Positions 17,591-26,291 of a stretch of DNA of 64,000 nt are shown in pieces (position 1 is the stretch's first letter; the number at the start of each line of letters is the position of its first letter). The stretch comes from Rhodobacteraceae bacterium EL53 (GTDB lineage Bacteria; Pseudomonadota; Alphaproteobacteria; Rhodobacterales; Rhodobacteraceae). The position numbers and the translations under genes were made by a program. The DNA is taken from NCBI GenBank assembly GCA_900313015.1, contig OMPR01000008.1:248001-312000 (forward strand), written 5' to 3'. The notes beneath the pieces are model-generated. The model ran no database searches. It was not told where the DNA came from and saw only the letters and a program-made list of their open reading frames with translations.

Positions 17591-19443
17591 AGGGCCTCAG
17601 CTTTTTCCAATTTTTCCAAGGCCTTCATCCACAACTCTTCGGCGCGATCTTGTGCATCCATGACTTCGGAATACTTGCGTTGCCAAACGATAGCTTCGTC
17701 TTTGCGTTCTTCATCATACAACGCGGGATCGGCCAGTTTTGTTGCCAGCTTGTCGCGCATCTCGCTGATTTTCTGAAGCCGTGCCTCGCCTTTACGCACC
17801 TCGCCACGCAGCGCAGTGATTGCATCGCGCGAGGGGCGTTGTTTGGCTTTTGCTTTCGGCGCAGACGGTTTTGCCGCAGGTTTGTCGCGCGTCAAAAGCA
17901 GATCGCGATAAGACGGCAAATCGCCCTCGTAAGGTTTGACCGTACCGCCTGACACCAGCCACAGGCGGTCAGCGACCAAGCTCAGCAAGTGCATGTCGTG
18001 GCTGACCAGAATGACCGCACCGGTATAGGCGGTCAGCGCCTCGACCAAGGCTTCGCGGCTTTCAATATCAAGGTGGTTGGTCGGCTCATCGAGGATCAGC
18101 AAGTGCGGCGCGGGCAGGGTGGCCAGCAACAGCGACAGACGGGCTTTTTGCCCCCCGGACAGACGCCCAACCTCGGTGTCAGCCTGATTTGCGCCCAGAC
18201 CAAAGCCCGCAAGCCGTGCCCGCAGCTTGGATTGCCCTTCATGCGGACGCTCGCGCATCAGATGCTGCAACGGCGTTTCGTCAATAAATAGCTCATCCAC
18301 CTGATGCTGCGCGAAAAAACCGATCCGCAACTTGCTGGATTGAGTCATTTTGCCGGACATCACATCCAACCGGCCCGACAGCATCTTCGACAGCGTGGAT
18401 TTCCCTTCGCCGTTTTTCCCCAACAATGCGATCCGGTCATCTTGGTCGATGCGCAGGTTCAGCTTGCTCAGGATCGTGGTGTCATCATATCCAACAGACG
18501 CGCCTTCGGTGGCGATAATGGGCGGCGACAGTTCCTCGGGTTCGGGGAATGTGAAAACAGTCCGCGCCGCGTCTTCGGGCGCCCGGATGGTTTCCATCTT
18601 TTCCAACATCTTAACCCGGCTTTGCGCCTGCTTGGCTTTGCTGGCCTTGGCCTTAAAACGATCAACAAAGGCCTGCAGGTGCGAGCGCCGTGCATCTTGC
18701 TTTTTGGCCTGTGCCGCCTGATTGGCCCGGTTCGCCGCGCGTTGGCGGGCAAACTGATCATAGTTGCCTGAATAATAGGTCAGCCCCAGATCTTCGAGGT
18801 GAAGGATTCCGTTGACCGATCGGTTCAGCAGCTCACGGTCGTGACTGATGATGATGACCGTATGCGGGTATTTGGTCAGATAGCTTTCAAGCCACAACGC
18901 CCCTTCAAGATCCAGATAGTTGGTCGGTTCGTCAAGCAGCAGCAGGTCGGGCTGTGCAAACAGCACCGCCGCCAAAGCAACACGCATCCGCCAACCACCT
19001 GAGAAGTCAGAGCAGGGGCGCAGTTGAGCTTCAAAATCAAATCCCAACCCTTTGAGAATCGCAGCGGCGCGTCCCTCAGCAGACCAGGCGTTGATGTCGG
19101 TTAGGCGGGTCTGAATCTCTGCGATCCGGTTGGCGTCCTGAGCGGTTTCAGATTCGGCCAACAAATCTGCCCGCTCGATGTCGGCGGCCAGTACGGTATT
19201 GATCAACGACACCTCGGACGAGGGCGCTTCTTGCGCGATCCCACCGATTTTGGACCGATTGGGCAAGGAAATATCACCGGATTCCAAGGACAACTCATTC
19301 CGGATCAATCGGAACAGAGTGGTCTTGCCGGTGCCGTTACGCCCCACCAATCCGACCTTATGGCCTGTGGGGATCGTGGCACTTGCACCATCGAACAAAA
19401 GACGGCCTTCGACCGCATACGAGATATCTTGGATCTGTAACAT
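17587..19443 (-). CDS. ABC-F family ATPase (Uup/YheS type)
   Basis: A 618-residue cytoplasmic protein with two ATP-binding cassettes and no membrane domain, as in ribosome-associated ABC-F translation factors. Cassette 1 has GRNGTGKTT, DFSGGWRMR and LLLDEPTNYLD. Cassette 2 has GKNGEGKST, RLSGGQKAR and LILDEPTNHLD. Between them lies a helical P-site tRNA interaction motif rich in Arg and Gln (about 240-290). The C-terminal 80 residues form a basic coiled coil (RGEVRKGEARLQK), closer to Uup or YheS than to EttA. It is translationally coupled to marC. Confidence 0.92.
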   Translation of the reverse strand: MLQIQDISYAVEGRLLFDGASATIPTGHKVGLVGRNGTGKTTLFRLIRNELSLESGDISLPNRSKIGGIAQEAPSSEVSLINTVLAADIERADLLAESETAQDANRIAEIQTRLTDINAWSAEGRAAAILKGLGFDFEAQLRPCSDFSGGWRMRVALAAVLFAQPDLLLLDEPTNYLDLEGALWLESYLTKYPHTVIIISHDRELLNRSVNGILHLEDLGLTYYSGNYDQFARQRAANRANQAAQAKKQDARRSHLQAFVDRFKAKASKAKQAQSRVKMLEKMETIRAPEDAARTVFTFPEPEELSPPIIATEGASVGYDDTTILSKLNLRIDQDDRIALLGKNGEGKSTLSKMLSGRLDVMSGKMTQSSKLRIGFFAQHQVDELFIDETPLQHLMRERPHEGQSKLRARLAGFGLGANQADTEVGRLSGGQKARLSLLLATLPAPHLLILDEPTNHLDIESREALVEALTAYTGAVILVSHDMHLLSLVADRLWLVSGGTVKPYEGDLPSYRDLLLTRDKPAAKPSAPKAKAKQRPSRDAITALRGEVRKGEARLQKISEMRDKLATKLADPALYDEERKDEAIVWQRKYSEVMDAQDRAEELWMKALEKLEKAEAL

Positions 19444-19546
19444 GACGTGCTCTTAGCAGAGCCTTTGCGCCACCACCAGCGGCTTAGGATGGTCAAAGTA
19501 ATTGCCGCGTGATACCGCAAGCAGGGTTCGATTTCGAAAGCATCCC

Positions 19547-20749
19547 ATGCGTCCTGCTCAAAGCCCACCCCATATCGTGACGTTGATCCTCAGCACTGCC
19601 TTGGCTGTGTTGTCGCTGAACATGTTTCTGCCCTCGCTCGCCAATATGGCTGTCGACTTTGAGACTGACTATGCGGTGGTGAACCTGTCGATTGCGGGAT
19701 ACATCGCGGTTTCCGGGGTGTTGCAGATCATCATGGGGCCGCTGTCTGACCGATATGGGCGACGCCCCATTTTGCTGGCTTCGCTTGCGATCTTTGTCGT
19801 GGCCTCGATCGGCTGTGCCTTGGCGCAATCGATCTGGGTGTTTCTTGGGTTTCGTCTGTTGCAGGGGGCCGTTGTGGCGGGTCAGGTGTTGTCGCGCGCC
19901 GTAATCCGGGACATGCATTCCGCGAATGAGGCGGCAAGCAAGCTGGGCTATGTGTCGATGGCGATGGCCCTTGCACCAATGCTGGGGCCCATGTTGGGTG
20001 GCGCGCTTGAAATGCTCTTTGGCTGGCGGGCCAGCTTTGTGCTTTACACCGCTTTGGGGTCGGGCGTCTTGATCCTGCTCTGGGTCGATCTGGGGGAAAC
20101 CAACACATCTCCCTCAGAAACGATGGGGCATCAATTTCGCACCTATCCAGAATTGTTCGCATCGCGCCGGTTCTGGGGGTACAGCCTATGTGCCGCGTTT
20201 TCGGTTGGGGGGTTTTATGCCTTTATCACAGGCGCCCCATTGGTTGCCGCCGCTTGGTTCGATCTGAACCCATCCCAATTGGGTTTGGGGATTGGCATCA
20301 TCACAACGGGCTTCATGGCCGGGAACTTTGTCACCGGTTTGATTGCAGCCCGTACCAAGCTGATCAGCATGGTCTTGGTGGGCCGCGTGGTGGCCACAGT
20401 TGGTCCGTTGGGTGGTTTGATCCTGTTCCTGATGGGATATGGAAATGTCTGGGTCTTTTTCATCTCAGCTATTTTCATTGGCTTCGGCAATGGTCTGACG
20501 CTGGCGAATGCCACTGCCGGGCTGATGTCGGTGCGTCCGCATCTGGCAGGCAGCGCCTCAGGGCTGTCTGGGGCGATGACGTCCGGGCTCGGTGCAATCC
20601 TGACAACTGTGAACGGCGCACTGGTTAGCCCCGAAAACGCACCTTTTATGGTGCTCGGCCTGATGACAGCGGCCAGCTTTCTAGGGCTTGTTGCCGCGTT
20701 TTATGTGGCGTGGGTAGACAAGATTGATCCACTGGCAGACGCGATTTGA
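19547..20749 (+). CDS. MFS drug exporter, Bcr/CflA type
   Basis: A 400-residue major-facilitator protein with twelve predicted helices. The loop after helix 2 reads GPLSDRYGRRP, the family signature, and helix 4 is followed by ARG-type FRLLQGAVVAGQV as in Bcr/CflA multidrug exporters. I start at the ATG at 19547 (MRPAQSPPH) because the upstream TTG at 19502 adds fifteen basic residues with no membrane role. The gene is divergent from the ABC-F gene. Substrate unknown. Confidence 0.9.
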   Translation: MRPAQSPPHIVTLILSTALAVLSLNMFLPSLANMAVDFETDYAVVNLSIAGYIAVSGVLQIIMGPLSDRYGRRPILLASLAIFVVASIGCALAQSIWVFLGFRLLQGAVVAGQVLSRAVIRDMHSANEAASKLGYVSMAMALAPMLGPMLGGALEMLFGWRASFVLYTALGSGVLILLWVDLGETNTSPSETMGHQFRTYPELFASRRFWGYSLCAAFSVGGFYAFITGAPLVAAAWFDLNPSQLGLGIGIITTGFMAGNFVTGLIAARTKLISMVLVGRVVATVGPLGGLILFLMGYGNVWVFFISAIFIGFGNGLTLANATAGLMSVRPHLAGSASGLSGAMTSGLGAILTTVNGALVSPENAPFMVLGLMTAASFLGLVAAFYVAWVDKIDPLADAI

Positions 20750-20890
20750 GGGGCCAAGGTACAGGTTTTCGCCCCGCCTAGGTGGATAGATCCATCATAA
20801 CACTTTTCATATAACCGATACCGTGCTACGGCGGCGCCCGATATACATCGGCACGAGAGGGCTCGTGCTGTCTGATTAAGGAGAGGCCTG

Positions 20891-21313
20891 ATGGCTCTGG
20901 AACGCACTTTTTCGATCATCAAACCCGATGCAACCCGCCGCAACCTGACCGGCGCAATCAACGCCAAGTTCGAAGAAGCGGGCCTGCGCATTGTTGCGCA
21001 AAAACGCATCCACCTGACCGCTGCTCAGGCTGGTGAGTTCTACAAAGTTCACGCCGAGCGTCCTTTCTACGGCGAACTGTGTGAATTCATGGCATCCGCT
21101 CCCATCGTTGCTCAGGTTCTCGAAGGCGAAGGTGCCATCGCGAAAAACCGCGAAGTCATGGGCGCAACCAACCCAAGCGACGCAGCCGCCGGTACCATCC
21201 GCGCTGAATTCGCTGAATCTGTTGGTGAAAACTCGGTTCACGGATCCGACGCACCTGAGACCGCCGCAGTAGAAATCGCGTATTTCTTCTCAGGTCTCGA
21301 GCTGGTTGGCTAA
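20891..21313 (+). CDS. ndk: Nucleoside diphosphate kinase
   Basis: A 140-residue enzyme that transfers the gamma phosphate of ATP to NDPs through a phospho-histidine. The start is [11 protein letters not shown] and the catalytic His117 sits in ENSVHGSDA, with the usual GATNPSDA before it. An AAGGAG ribosome-binding site lies just before the ATG at 20891. Its stop overlaps that of the convergent TfoX-type gene by four bases. Confidence 0.97.
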   Translation: MALERTFSIIKPDATRRNLTGAINAKFEEAGLRIVAQKRIHLTAAQAGEFYKVHAERPFYGELCEFMASAPIVAQVLEGEGAIAKNREVMGATNPSDAAAGTIRAEFAESVGENSVHGSDAPETAAVEIAYFFSGLELVG

Positions 21314-21642
21314 ACCCGCTTTTCGATCACACCGATCGCGTCAAGGGCCGCTTCGAATTCGGAGCGGCCTTTGTCGTAAGAAGACGCCACAATCGCGTCG
21401 AACCGTTTGCGCAGGGCCTTCTTTTCGTCCCCCTTGCAATCGTTCCAGGGTCGCCCTTGCAACGCCATGACCAGCACGTAATATCCGATAAAGTGGGGTT
21501 TGCTGCCGTGCTGCAGCAATCGGGCATAGGCCGGGTCGGCTCCCAGCTCTCTTAGTTCTTGTGCGGAATGGATCCCTGCGCGTGCGCAGCTTTCCTCGTA
21601 TGCAGGGCCAAGATTTCGAATAGAGGAAACAGGATCAGTCAT
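21310..21642 (-). CDS. TfoX C-terminal domain protein
   Basis: A 110-residue protein corresponding to the C-terminal domain of TfoX/Sxy, with the opening [11 protein letters not shown] and a short helix-hairpin region ([15 protein letters not shown]). Only this half is present; the N-terminal TfoX domain is missing. In gammaproteobacteria TfoX is a competence regulator, but stand-alone C-terminal domains have no demonstrated role. Four bases overlap with the stop of ndk. Confidence 0.8.
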   Translation of the reverse strand: MTDPVSSIRNLGPAYEESCARAGIHSAQELRELGADPAYARLLQHGSKPHFIGYYVLVMALQGRPWNDCKGDEKKALRKRFDAIVASSYDKGRSEFEAALDAIGVIEKRV

Positions 21643-21754
21643 AGGGAATCTCTAACCTGTGATCCTAGGGGTGTCGACCAGTCTGCGACATTCCAGACCT
21701 TGCGGTCGGTTAATGCCCTGCCTAAGCATTTGTGTAAGGACAGGGAGAGAGCAC

Positions 21755-22978
21755 ATGACGGACACAGTAACACGCGACGCGATCGCGCGTTTTGATTTGG
21801 CGAATCCGCCTGCAGGATTCACCGAGGACCCATTTCCGTTTTATGATGCATTGTTGGCCTATGCACCTGTGTTGACGCAACCCGATGGGTCCGTTCTGCT
21901 TAGCCGTCACGCAGACCTGGATCGGATTTATCGTGACACAACTCTGTACTCGTCGGATAAAAAGGCAGCGTTCGGCCCAAAGTTTGGGGTGGATTCCCCT
22001 TTGTTCGAACATCACACAACTTCCTTGGTGTTCTCAGACCCGCCGCTGCACACCCGTGTGCGCAAAATCATGACCTCGGCACTGACGCCACGGGCCATCG
22101 CGCGGATGGAACCGGGATTGGTTCAGACGGTGGACTATTTGTTGGATGCAATGGCGAGCAAAGAGCAGGTGGACCTGATCGAAGATTTCGCCTCGACCAT
22201 CCCAATTCAAATTATCGGGAATTTGTTAGATGTCCCGATGGACGAACGCGGCCCCCTGCGGGATTGGTCACTGTCTATCCTAGGAGCCCTCGAACCCACA
22301 CTGACCCCGGCACAGTTGGCCGAAGGACAAGACGCGGTGACGCAGTTCAAAACTTATCTTGAGGATCTTGTCCGGCGTCGCCGCGCCACGCCGGGAGACA
22401 TCGAAACCGACGTGCTGACCCGCCTGATCAAAGGGGATGGGGCGGACGGCCAGCTCTCGGAAATCGAACTGCTGCAAAACTGTATTTTCATTTTGAATGC
22501 CGGGCATGAAACCACCACGAACCTGATTGGGAACAGCCTTGCGTTGCTCAATGATCATAGCGATCAAAAGCAACGCCTTTTGGATCAACCTGACCTGATA
22601 AACCCCTGTATCGAAGAGGTATTGAGGTTTCGATCTCCCAACCAAATGGGCAACCGGGAAACCACTGCAGAGATCGAGATTGGTGGCCTGACGATCCCGA
22701 CGGGAACCAATTTGCACCTGTGTATGGGCGCGGCCAATCGCGATCCGGCGATGTTTGACCAACCAACGCACTTCGACATTTCGCGCAAACCCAATCGCCA
22801 TCTAGCATTTGCGGGCGGGCCACATGTTTGCGTGGGTCTGACACTTGCACGACTAGAGGGGCGCATCGCGCTGTCCCGGTTCTTGGCACGTTTTCCAGAC
22901 TATCACATCTTGGAGGGACGTCAGCCCGGGGGCCGAATTCGATTCCGTGGATACGCCTCTCTGCCAGCAACCCTTTAA
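21755..22978 (+). CDS. Cytochrome P450
   Basis: A 407-residue soluble bacterial P450 monooxygenase. The oxygen-activating I-helix reads AGHETT at 249-254, the ExxR pair is Glu288/Arg291 and the heme-ligand loop FAGGPHVCVG has Cys359. I start at the ATG at 21755, preceded by AGGGAGAG, and reject the 32-residue upstream extension from 21659. No ferredoxin or reductase gene lies next to it, so its redox partner must be elsewhere, and the substrate cannot be inferred. Confidence 0.94.
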   Translation: MTDTVTRDAIARFDLANPPAGFTEDPFPFYDALLAYAPVLTQPDGSVLLSRHADLDRIYRDTTLYSSDKKAAFGPKFGVDSPLFEHHTTSLVFSDPPLHTRVRKIMTSALTPRAIARMEPGLVQTVDYLLDAMASKEQVDLIEDFASTIPIQIIGNLLDVPMDERGPLRDWSLSILGALEPTLTPAQLAEGQDAVTQFKTYLEDLVRRRRATPGDIETDVLTRLIKGDGADGQLSEIELLQNCIFILNAGHETTTNLIGNSLALLNDHSDQKQRLLDQPDLINPCIEEVLRFRSPNQMGNRETTAEIEIGGLTIPTGTNLHLCMGAANRDPAMFDQPTHFDISRKPNRHLAFAGGPHVCVGLTLARLEGRIALSRFLARFPDYHILEGRQPGGRIRFRGYASLPATL

Positions 22979-23145
22979 AGCAGGCAGAGGAGACAAAGGC
23001 AGGGCGATTGGTCTCTTACCCAAATGTTCTGCCATTCAATTTAGCGTTCACCTTGAGACCTGATGGCGACGGCGTCATGATGGTGATTAAACACCGTCAT
23101 ATTTTTGGCTTAGCCATATTTATTAAGAAAGTTTGATACGCTCTC

Positions 23146-24672
23146 ATGACCACTCCTTCTGAACATCTGATTGTTATTCCAGGTGAGATGGACGCAACAC
23201 AATTGGAAGGCGCAATCGGGAAACTGCGTGTGCGGGTCGATTCACCGCTTGCGCCGATTGCATTTCAACTTTGGGATTTTTTTGATCAATCCCTTCGTCA
23301 GGCCGGTAAGGTTTTGGTCGAATTTGACAACCGGTTTTTGCTGATTTCGGGCGGCGGCGGTTGTGTGATGCAATCCGCCCAACGATCAGGGAATTTTGTT
23401 TCTGATTTGGAAAGTGGGCCGGTTAAACAGGGGCTGCGTAAGGTGCCGCCTCTGCGTGCTTTGCTGGAATCCGGCGCTGGCCAACTCGAGATCCGCCGCA
23501 TCGGAGTGTTGGATTCCTTGCAAAAAACGCAGGCACGGGCGGTTGTGCATACCCTTCGCTCAGATGATGGCGTTGTTACGCTGGTTCTGATGCAACGGTT
23601 GCGGGGCTACGACAAAGCCTTCGCCGTATTGGAAACCGCGCTGACACACCTTGCCACAGCTAAAGCGCAGGTTATTGATGCGTTCCAGCCCATCAGACCC
23701 AATCTTGCGTGCTATACTACAAAGCCGAACTTTGGGTTCGGGTCAGACACACCAATCTATGACGCCGTCACCGAAATCATCCAGGGTTTTCTGGATGTTG
23801 TACGCGCCAATGAGGCAGGTATCGTTGCGGATCATGACACCGAGTTCCTACATGATTACCGCGTTGCAATCCGTAAAATCAGATCGGTGTTGAATGCCTG
23901 CAAGGGGGTGTATTCCCCTGGTCAAATGAACGCGCTGAACCAAAGTTTCGACGATCTGATGGCCCCAACCGGCCGTTTACGTGATCTCGATGTGCAGGAA
24001 TTGGATCAGGCGGGCTATTTTGAAATTGTGCCAGAAAACCTGCATCCGGGTTTGAACCTCATGGCGCGCGCCTTTCACAAGCAACGAATGGCTGAGCACA
24101 GAAAATTCGCCAAGTATTTGTCCAGCCGACCTTACCAGAAAACGATCCGCGCTCTGGCGGCCCAAGTGTCCGAAGCTGGGGCGCTGGAACCGGGCCCAAA
24201 AGCGGATCAGGCAGGGGTACGTTTTGCCCGCAAGATGATCTTGAAGCGATACAAGAAGTTACAGCAAGCGGTGCAGGCGGGCGGCAAGCATGCCTCTGAC
24301 GCGCAACTCCACGATATGCGGGTGCACTGTAAGCGTTTACGCTATGCCCTAGAGCTTTTTGCCCCTTTGTTTCCGTCCGAGGGCGTAAAACCGGTTCTGA
24401 AATCGTTGAAAAAAGCACAAGAGGATCTGGGCGCGTTCAACGACTGTGTGGTTCAACAAGATGCCCTAAAAAGGTTTCTGAACACCCATGCCGCCAAGAG
24501 CAAAGCGGACAGTCGTGAAATTGCCCTGTCGGTGGGCGGGGTTGTTACTGTTTTGACTCATCGCCAGAGCATTGCGCGGGAGAAATCGGTTGCGCATCTC
24601 AGCCGCCTCGGCAGCCCCGAATATCAAAAGAACCTTCGCCAGATCCTGACGGCACCGGAGACAAAAGAATGA
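23146..24672 (+). CDS. CHAD domain protein with degenerate CYTH-like N-terminus
   Basis: A 508-residue protein. The C-terminal part (about 203-500) is a CHAD domain of two four-helix repeats, each with its conserved basic cluster: HDYRVAIRKIR at 236-246 and HDMRVHCKRLR at 389-399. CHAD domains are known to bind inorganic polyphosphate and to localise to polyphosphate granules. The first 180 residues resemble the beta-barrel of a CYTH domain but lack the ExExK motif, so this half is probably inactive. The stop overlaps the next gene, a ParA ATPase, as ATGA. Confidence 0.85.
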   Translation: MTTPSEHLIVIPGEMDATQLEGAIGKLRVRVDSPLAPIAFQLWDFFDQSLRQAGKVLVEFDNRFLLISGGGGCVMQSAQRSGNFVSDLESGPVKQGLRKVPPLRALLESGAGQLEIRRIGVLDSLQKTQARAVVHTLRSDDGVVTLVLMQRLRGYDKAFAVLETALTHLATAKAQVIDAFQPIRPNLACYTTKPNFGFGSDTPIYDAVTEIIQGFLDVVRANEAGIVADHDTEFLHDYRVAIRKIRSVLNACKGVYSPGQMNALNQSFDDLMAPTGRLRDLDVQELDQAGYFEIVPENLHPGLNLMARAFHKQRMAEHRKFAKYLSSRPYQKTIRALAAQVSEAGALEPGPKADQAGVRFARKMILKRYKKLQQAVQAGGKHASDAQLHDMRVHCKRLRYALELFAPLFPSEGVKPVLKSLKKAQEDLGAFNDCVVQQDALKRFLNTHAAKSKADSREIALSVGGVVTVLTHRQSIAREKSVAHLSRLGSPEYQKNLRQILTAPETKE

Positions 24673-25421
24673 AAGTGATTGCGTGTTACAGCAACAAAGG
24701 CGGCGTCGGGAAAACGGCAACGTCGGTGAATTTGGCCTATGCTTATGCGCAATCCGGGGCGAGGGTGCTGTTGTGTGATTTGGACCCACAGGGCGCGTCG
24801 AGCTTCTATTTGCGCGTGAAACCTTCCAAAAAGCTGACCGAAACGCGGTTTTTTGAGGATGTGGAACGGTTTACCAAAGCCATTCGGGCAAGTGATTTTG
24901 AAAATCTCGACATCTTGCCAGCCAATATGACATTCAGGGATTTTGACGTCTTCTTATCCCGGATGCGCAATAGCAGGTCGCGTTTGAAAAAGGCGCTGCG
25001 CGCTGTGGATGGCGACTACGATGTGGTTCTACTTGATTGCCCGCCAAACATCTCGGTTCTCTCGGAAAGCGTTTTCCGCGCCGCCGACACTGTTGTGGTT
25101 CCGGTTATCCCAACGATACTGTCCGAACGCACGCTGGAGCAACTGGTTGCATTCTTTGACGAAAACAAACTGAACAAACGAAAGCTCGTGGCGTTCTTCT
25201 CCATGGTTCAGGGACAAAAATCCTTGCATGTCGGCACGATGGAGCGACTCCGTAAGGACTATATGAAGATGTTCCTGAAAACGGTTATGCCATTTTCCAC
25301 AGATGTCGAACGCATGGGGATACACCGTGCCCCCGTGCGCACCTACGCCCCCAAACGACCCGCGGGAAAGGCGTTCCATTCTCTTTGGCAAGAGCTGGAG
25401 GCACGCGGCAAGAAGAAGTGA
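24669..25421 (+). CDS. ParA/MinD-type ATPase in a CHAD-CYTH operon
   Basis: A 250-residue deviant-Walker ATPase. The Walker A motif NKGGVGKT at 9-16 contains the signature Lys10 and catalytic Lys15, switch I is CDLDPQG at 36-42 and Walker B is VVLLDCPP near residue 120. It has no N-terminal helix-turn-helix, as in small ParA (type Ib) and cargo-positioning ATPases, and no ParB gene is adjacent. It lies between the CHAD gene (ATGA overlap) and the CYTH gene (six bases). That context suggests it works on polyphosphate or on a polyphosphate-bound body and not on plasmid DNA; this is inference. Confidence 0.88.
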   Translation: MKVIACYSNKGGVGKTATSVNLAYAYAQSGARVLLCDLDPQGASSFYLRVKPSKKLTETRFFEDVERFTKAIRASDFENLDILPANMTFRDFDVFLSRMRNSRSRLKKALRAVDGDYDVVLLDCPPNISVLSESVFRAADTVVVPVIPTILSERTLEQLVAFFDENKLNKRKLVAFFSMVQGQKSLHVGTMERLRKDYMKMFLKTVMPFSTDVERMGIHRAPVRTYAPKRPAGKAFHSLWQELEARGKKK

Positions 25422-25427
25422 TCCAAA

Positions 25428-25886
25428 ATGCAAGAGATTGAAAAGAAATTTCTGGTCCATTCCATGCCGGATCTCACGGGGGCCACCAAAACCTTGGTCC
25501 GTCAGGGTTATCTTACTGTCACGGGCGACTCGACCCAACTGCGGCTGCGTCAAAAGGGGGATCACCATTTTCTGACTCTCAAGGGCGGCGAGGGGCTGAT
25601 CCGAACTGAACGCGAATGTGAGATTTCCAAAAGCCAGTTCTACACGTTTTGGCCCGAGACAAACGGTCGGCGGCTGGAAAAGGAGCGCTGGACCGGCCCC
25701 CTAATCGACGGGCATACATTTGAGCTAGATGTCTTCCTTGGCGCGCTTTCGCCCTTAAGGTTGGTTGAGGTTGAATTCGAAACAGAGCAGATGGCCCACG
25801 CATTTGAGCCACCTGACTGGTTCGGCGCAGATGTGACTTATGACCCGCGTTACAAAAACAGCCAACTCGCGGCCCAAAGCCACTAA
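25428..25886 (+). CDS. CYTH domain protein, inorganic triphosphatase (TTM) type
   Basis: A 152-residue triphosphate tunnel metalloenzyme. It starts MQEIEKKF, the ExExK-type motif at 3-8, and continues with RQGYLT, RLRQKG, LTLK, FELDVF and VEVEFE, a pattern very close to the Nitrosomonas europaea TTM enzyme, which hydrolyses tripolyphosphate. It probably degrades tripolyphosphate in the cytoplasm. It ends the CHAD, ParA, CYTH unit and is convergent with the AhpD-like gene across a hairpin terminator. Confidence 0.88.
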   Translation: MQEIEKKFLVHSMPDLTGATKTLVRQGYLTVTGDSTQLRLRQKGDHHFLTLKGGEGLIRTERECEISKSQFYTFWPETNGRRLEKERWTGPLIDGHTFELDVFLGALSPLRLVEVEFETEQMAHAFEPPDWFGADVTYDPRYKNSQLAAQSH

Positions 25887-25888
25887 CG

Positions 25889-25916
25889 AAAAACGGCGAC
25901 ATAAGCCGCCGTTTAC
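25889..25916. terminator. Bidirectional hairpin terminator between CYTH and AhpD-like genes
   Basis: The eight-base arms 25891-25898 and 25907-25914 pair perfectly. Read on the minus strand the stem is followed by five T residues, and on the plus strand by three. It lies between two convergent stops. Confidence 0.75.
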
Positions 25917-25936
25917 GCACATTCTGTGAAAAAAGA

Positions 25937-26278
25937 TCAGCCCTTATCCGTAAAGGTGTCATACGCCTTAAGCGCCTTGGCGCTATACGCCATCGAAGGA
26001 CCACCCCCCATATAGGTCGCCATGGCCAACGCCTCGCACAGCTCTTCACGGGTCAGGCCAAGCCGCACCAACGACCGCACATGAAACCCGATACAGCTGT
26101 CACACCGGGTTGCAATGGCGATGCCAAGGGCCATGATTTCCTTTGTTTTTTCCTCCAAGGCACCGCTTTTCTTTGCTGCGGTGCCCATGACGCCAAACCC
26201 CTTCATCGTATCCGGGACTTCTTTGGCGTAGGTGCCGATATCGGATTCGATATCGGCCATGAATGCGTTCCAATCCAT
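25937..26278 (-). CDS. Carboxymuconolactone decarboxylase / AhpD-like protein
   Basis: A 113-residue all-helical protein with the redox motif RCDSCIGFH (Cys59, Cys62, His66) of the AhpD-like branch. It probably has thiol peroxidase or peroxidase-reductase activity and not decarboxylase activity. An AAGGAG site lies nine bases before the ATG. It is 13 bases downstream of the ABC permease and probably cotranscribed with it, although no functional link is obvious. Confidence 0.87.
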   Translation of the reverse strand: MDWNAFMADIESDIGTYAKEVPDTMKGFGVMGTAAKKSGALEEKTKEIMALGIAIATRCDSCIGFHVRSLVRLGLTREELCEALAMATYMGGGPSMAYSAKALKAYDTFTDKG

Positions 26279-26291
26279 TTGAATGGTCTCC

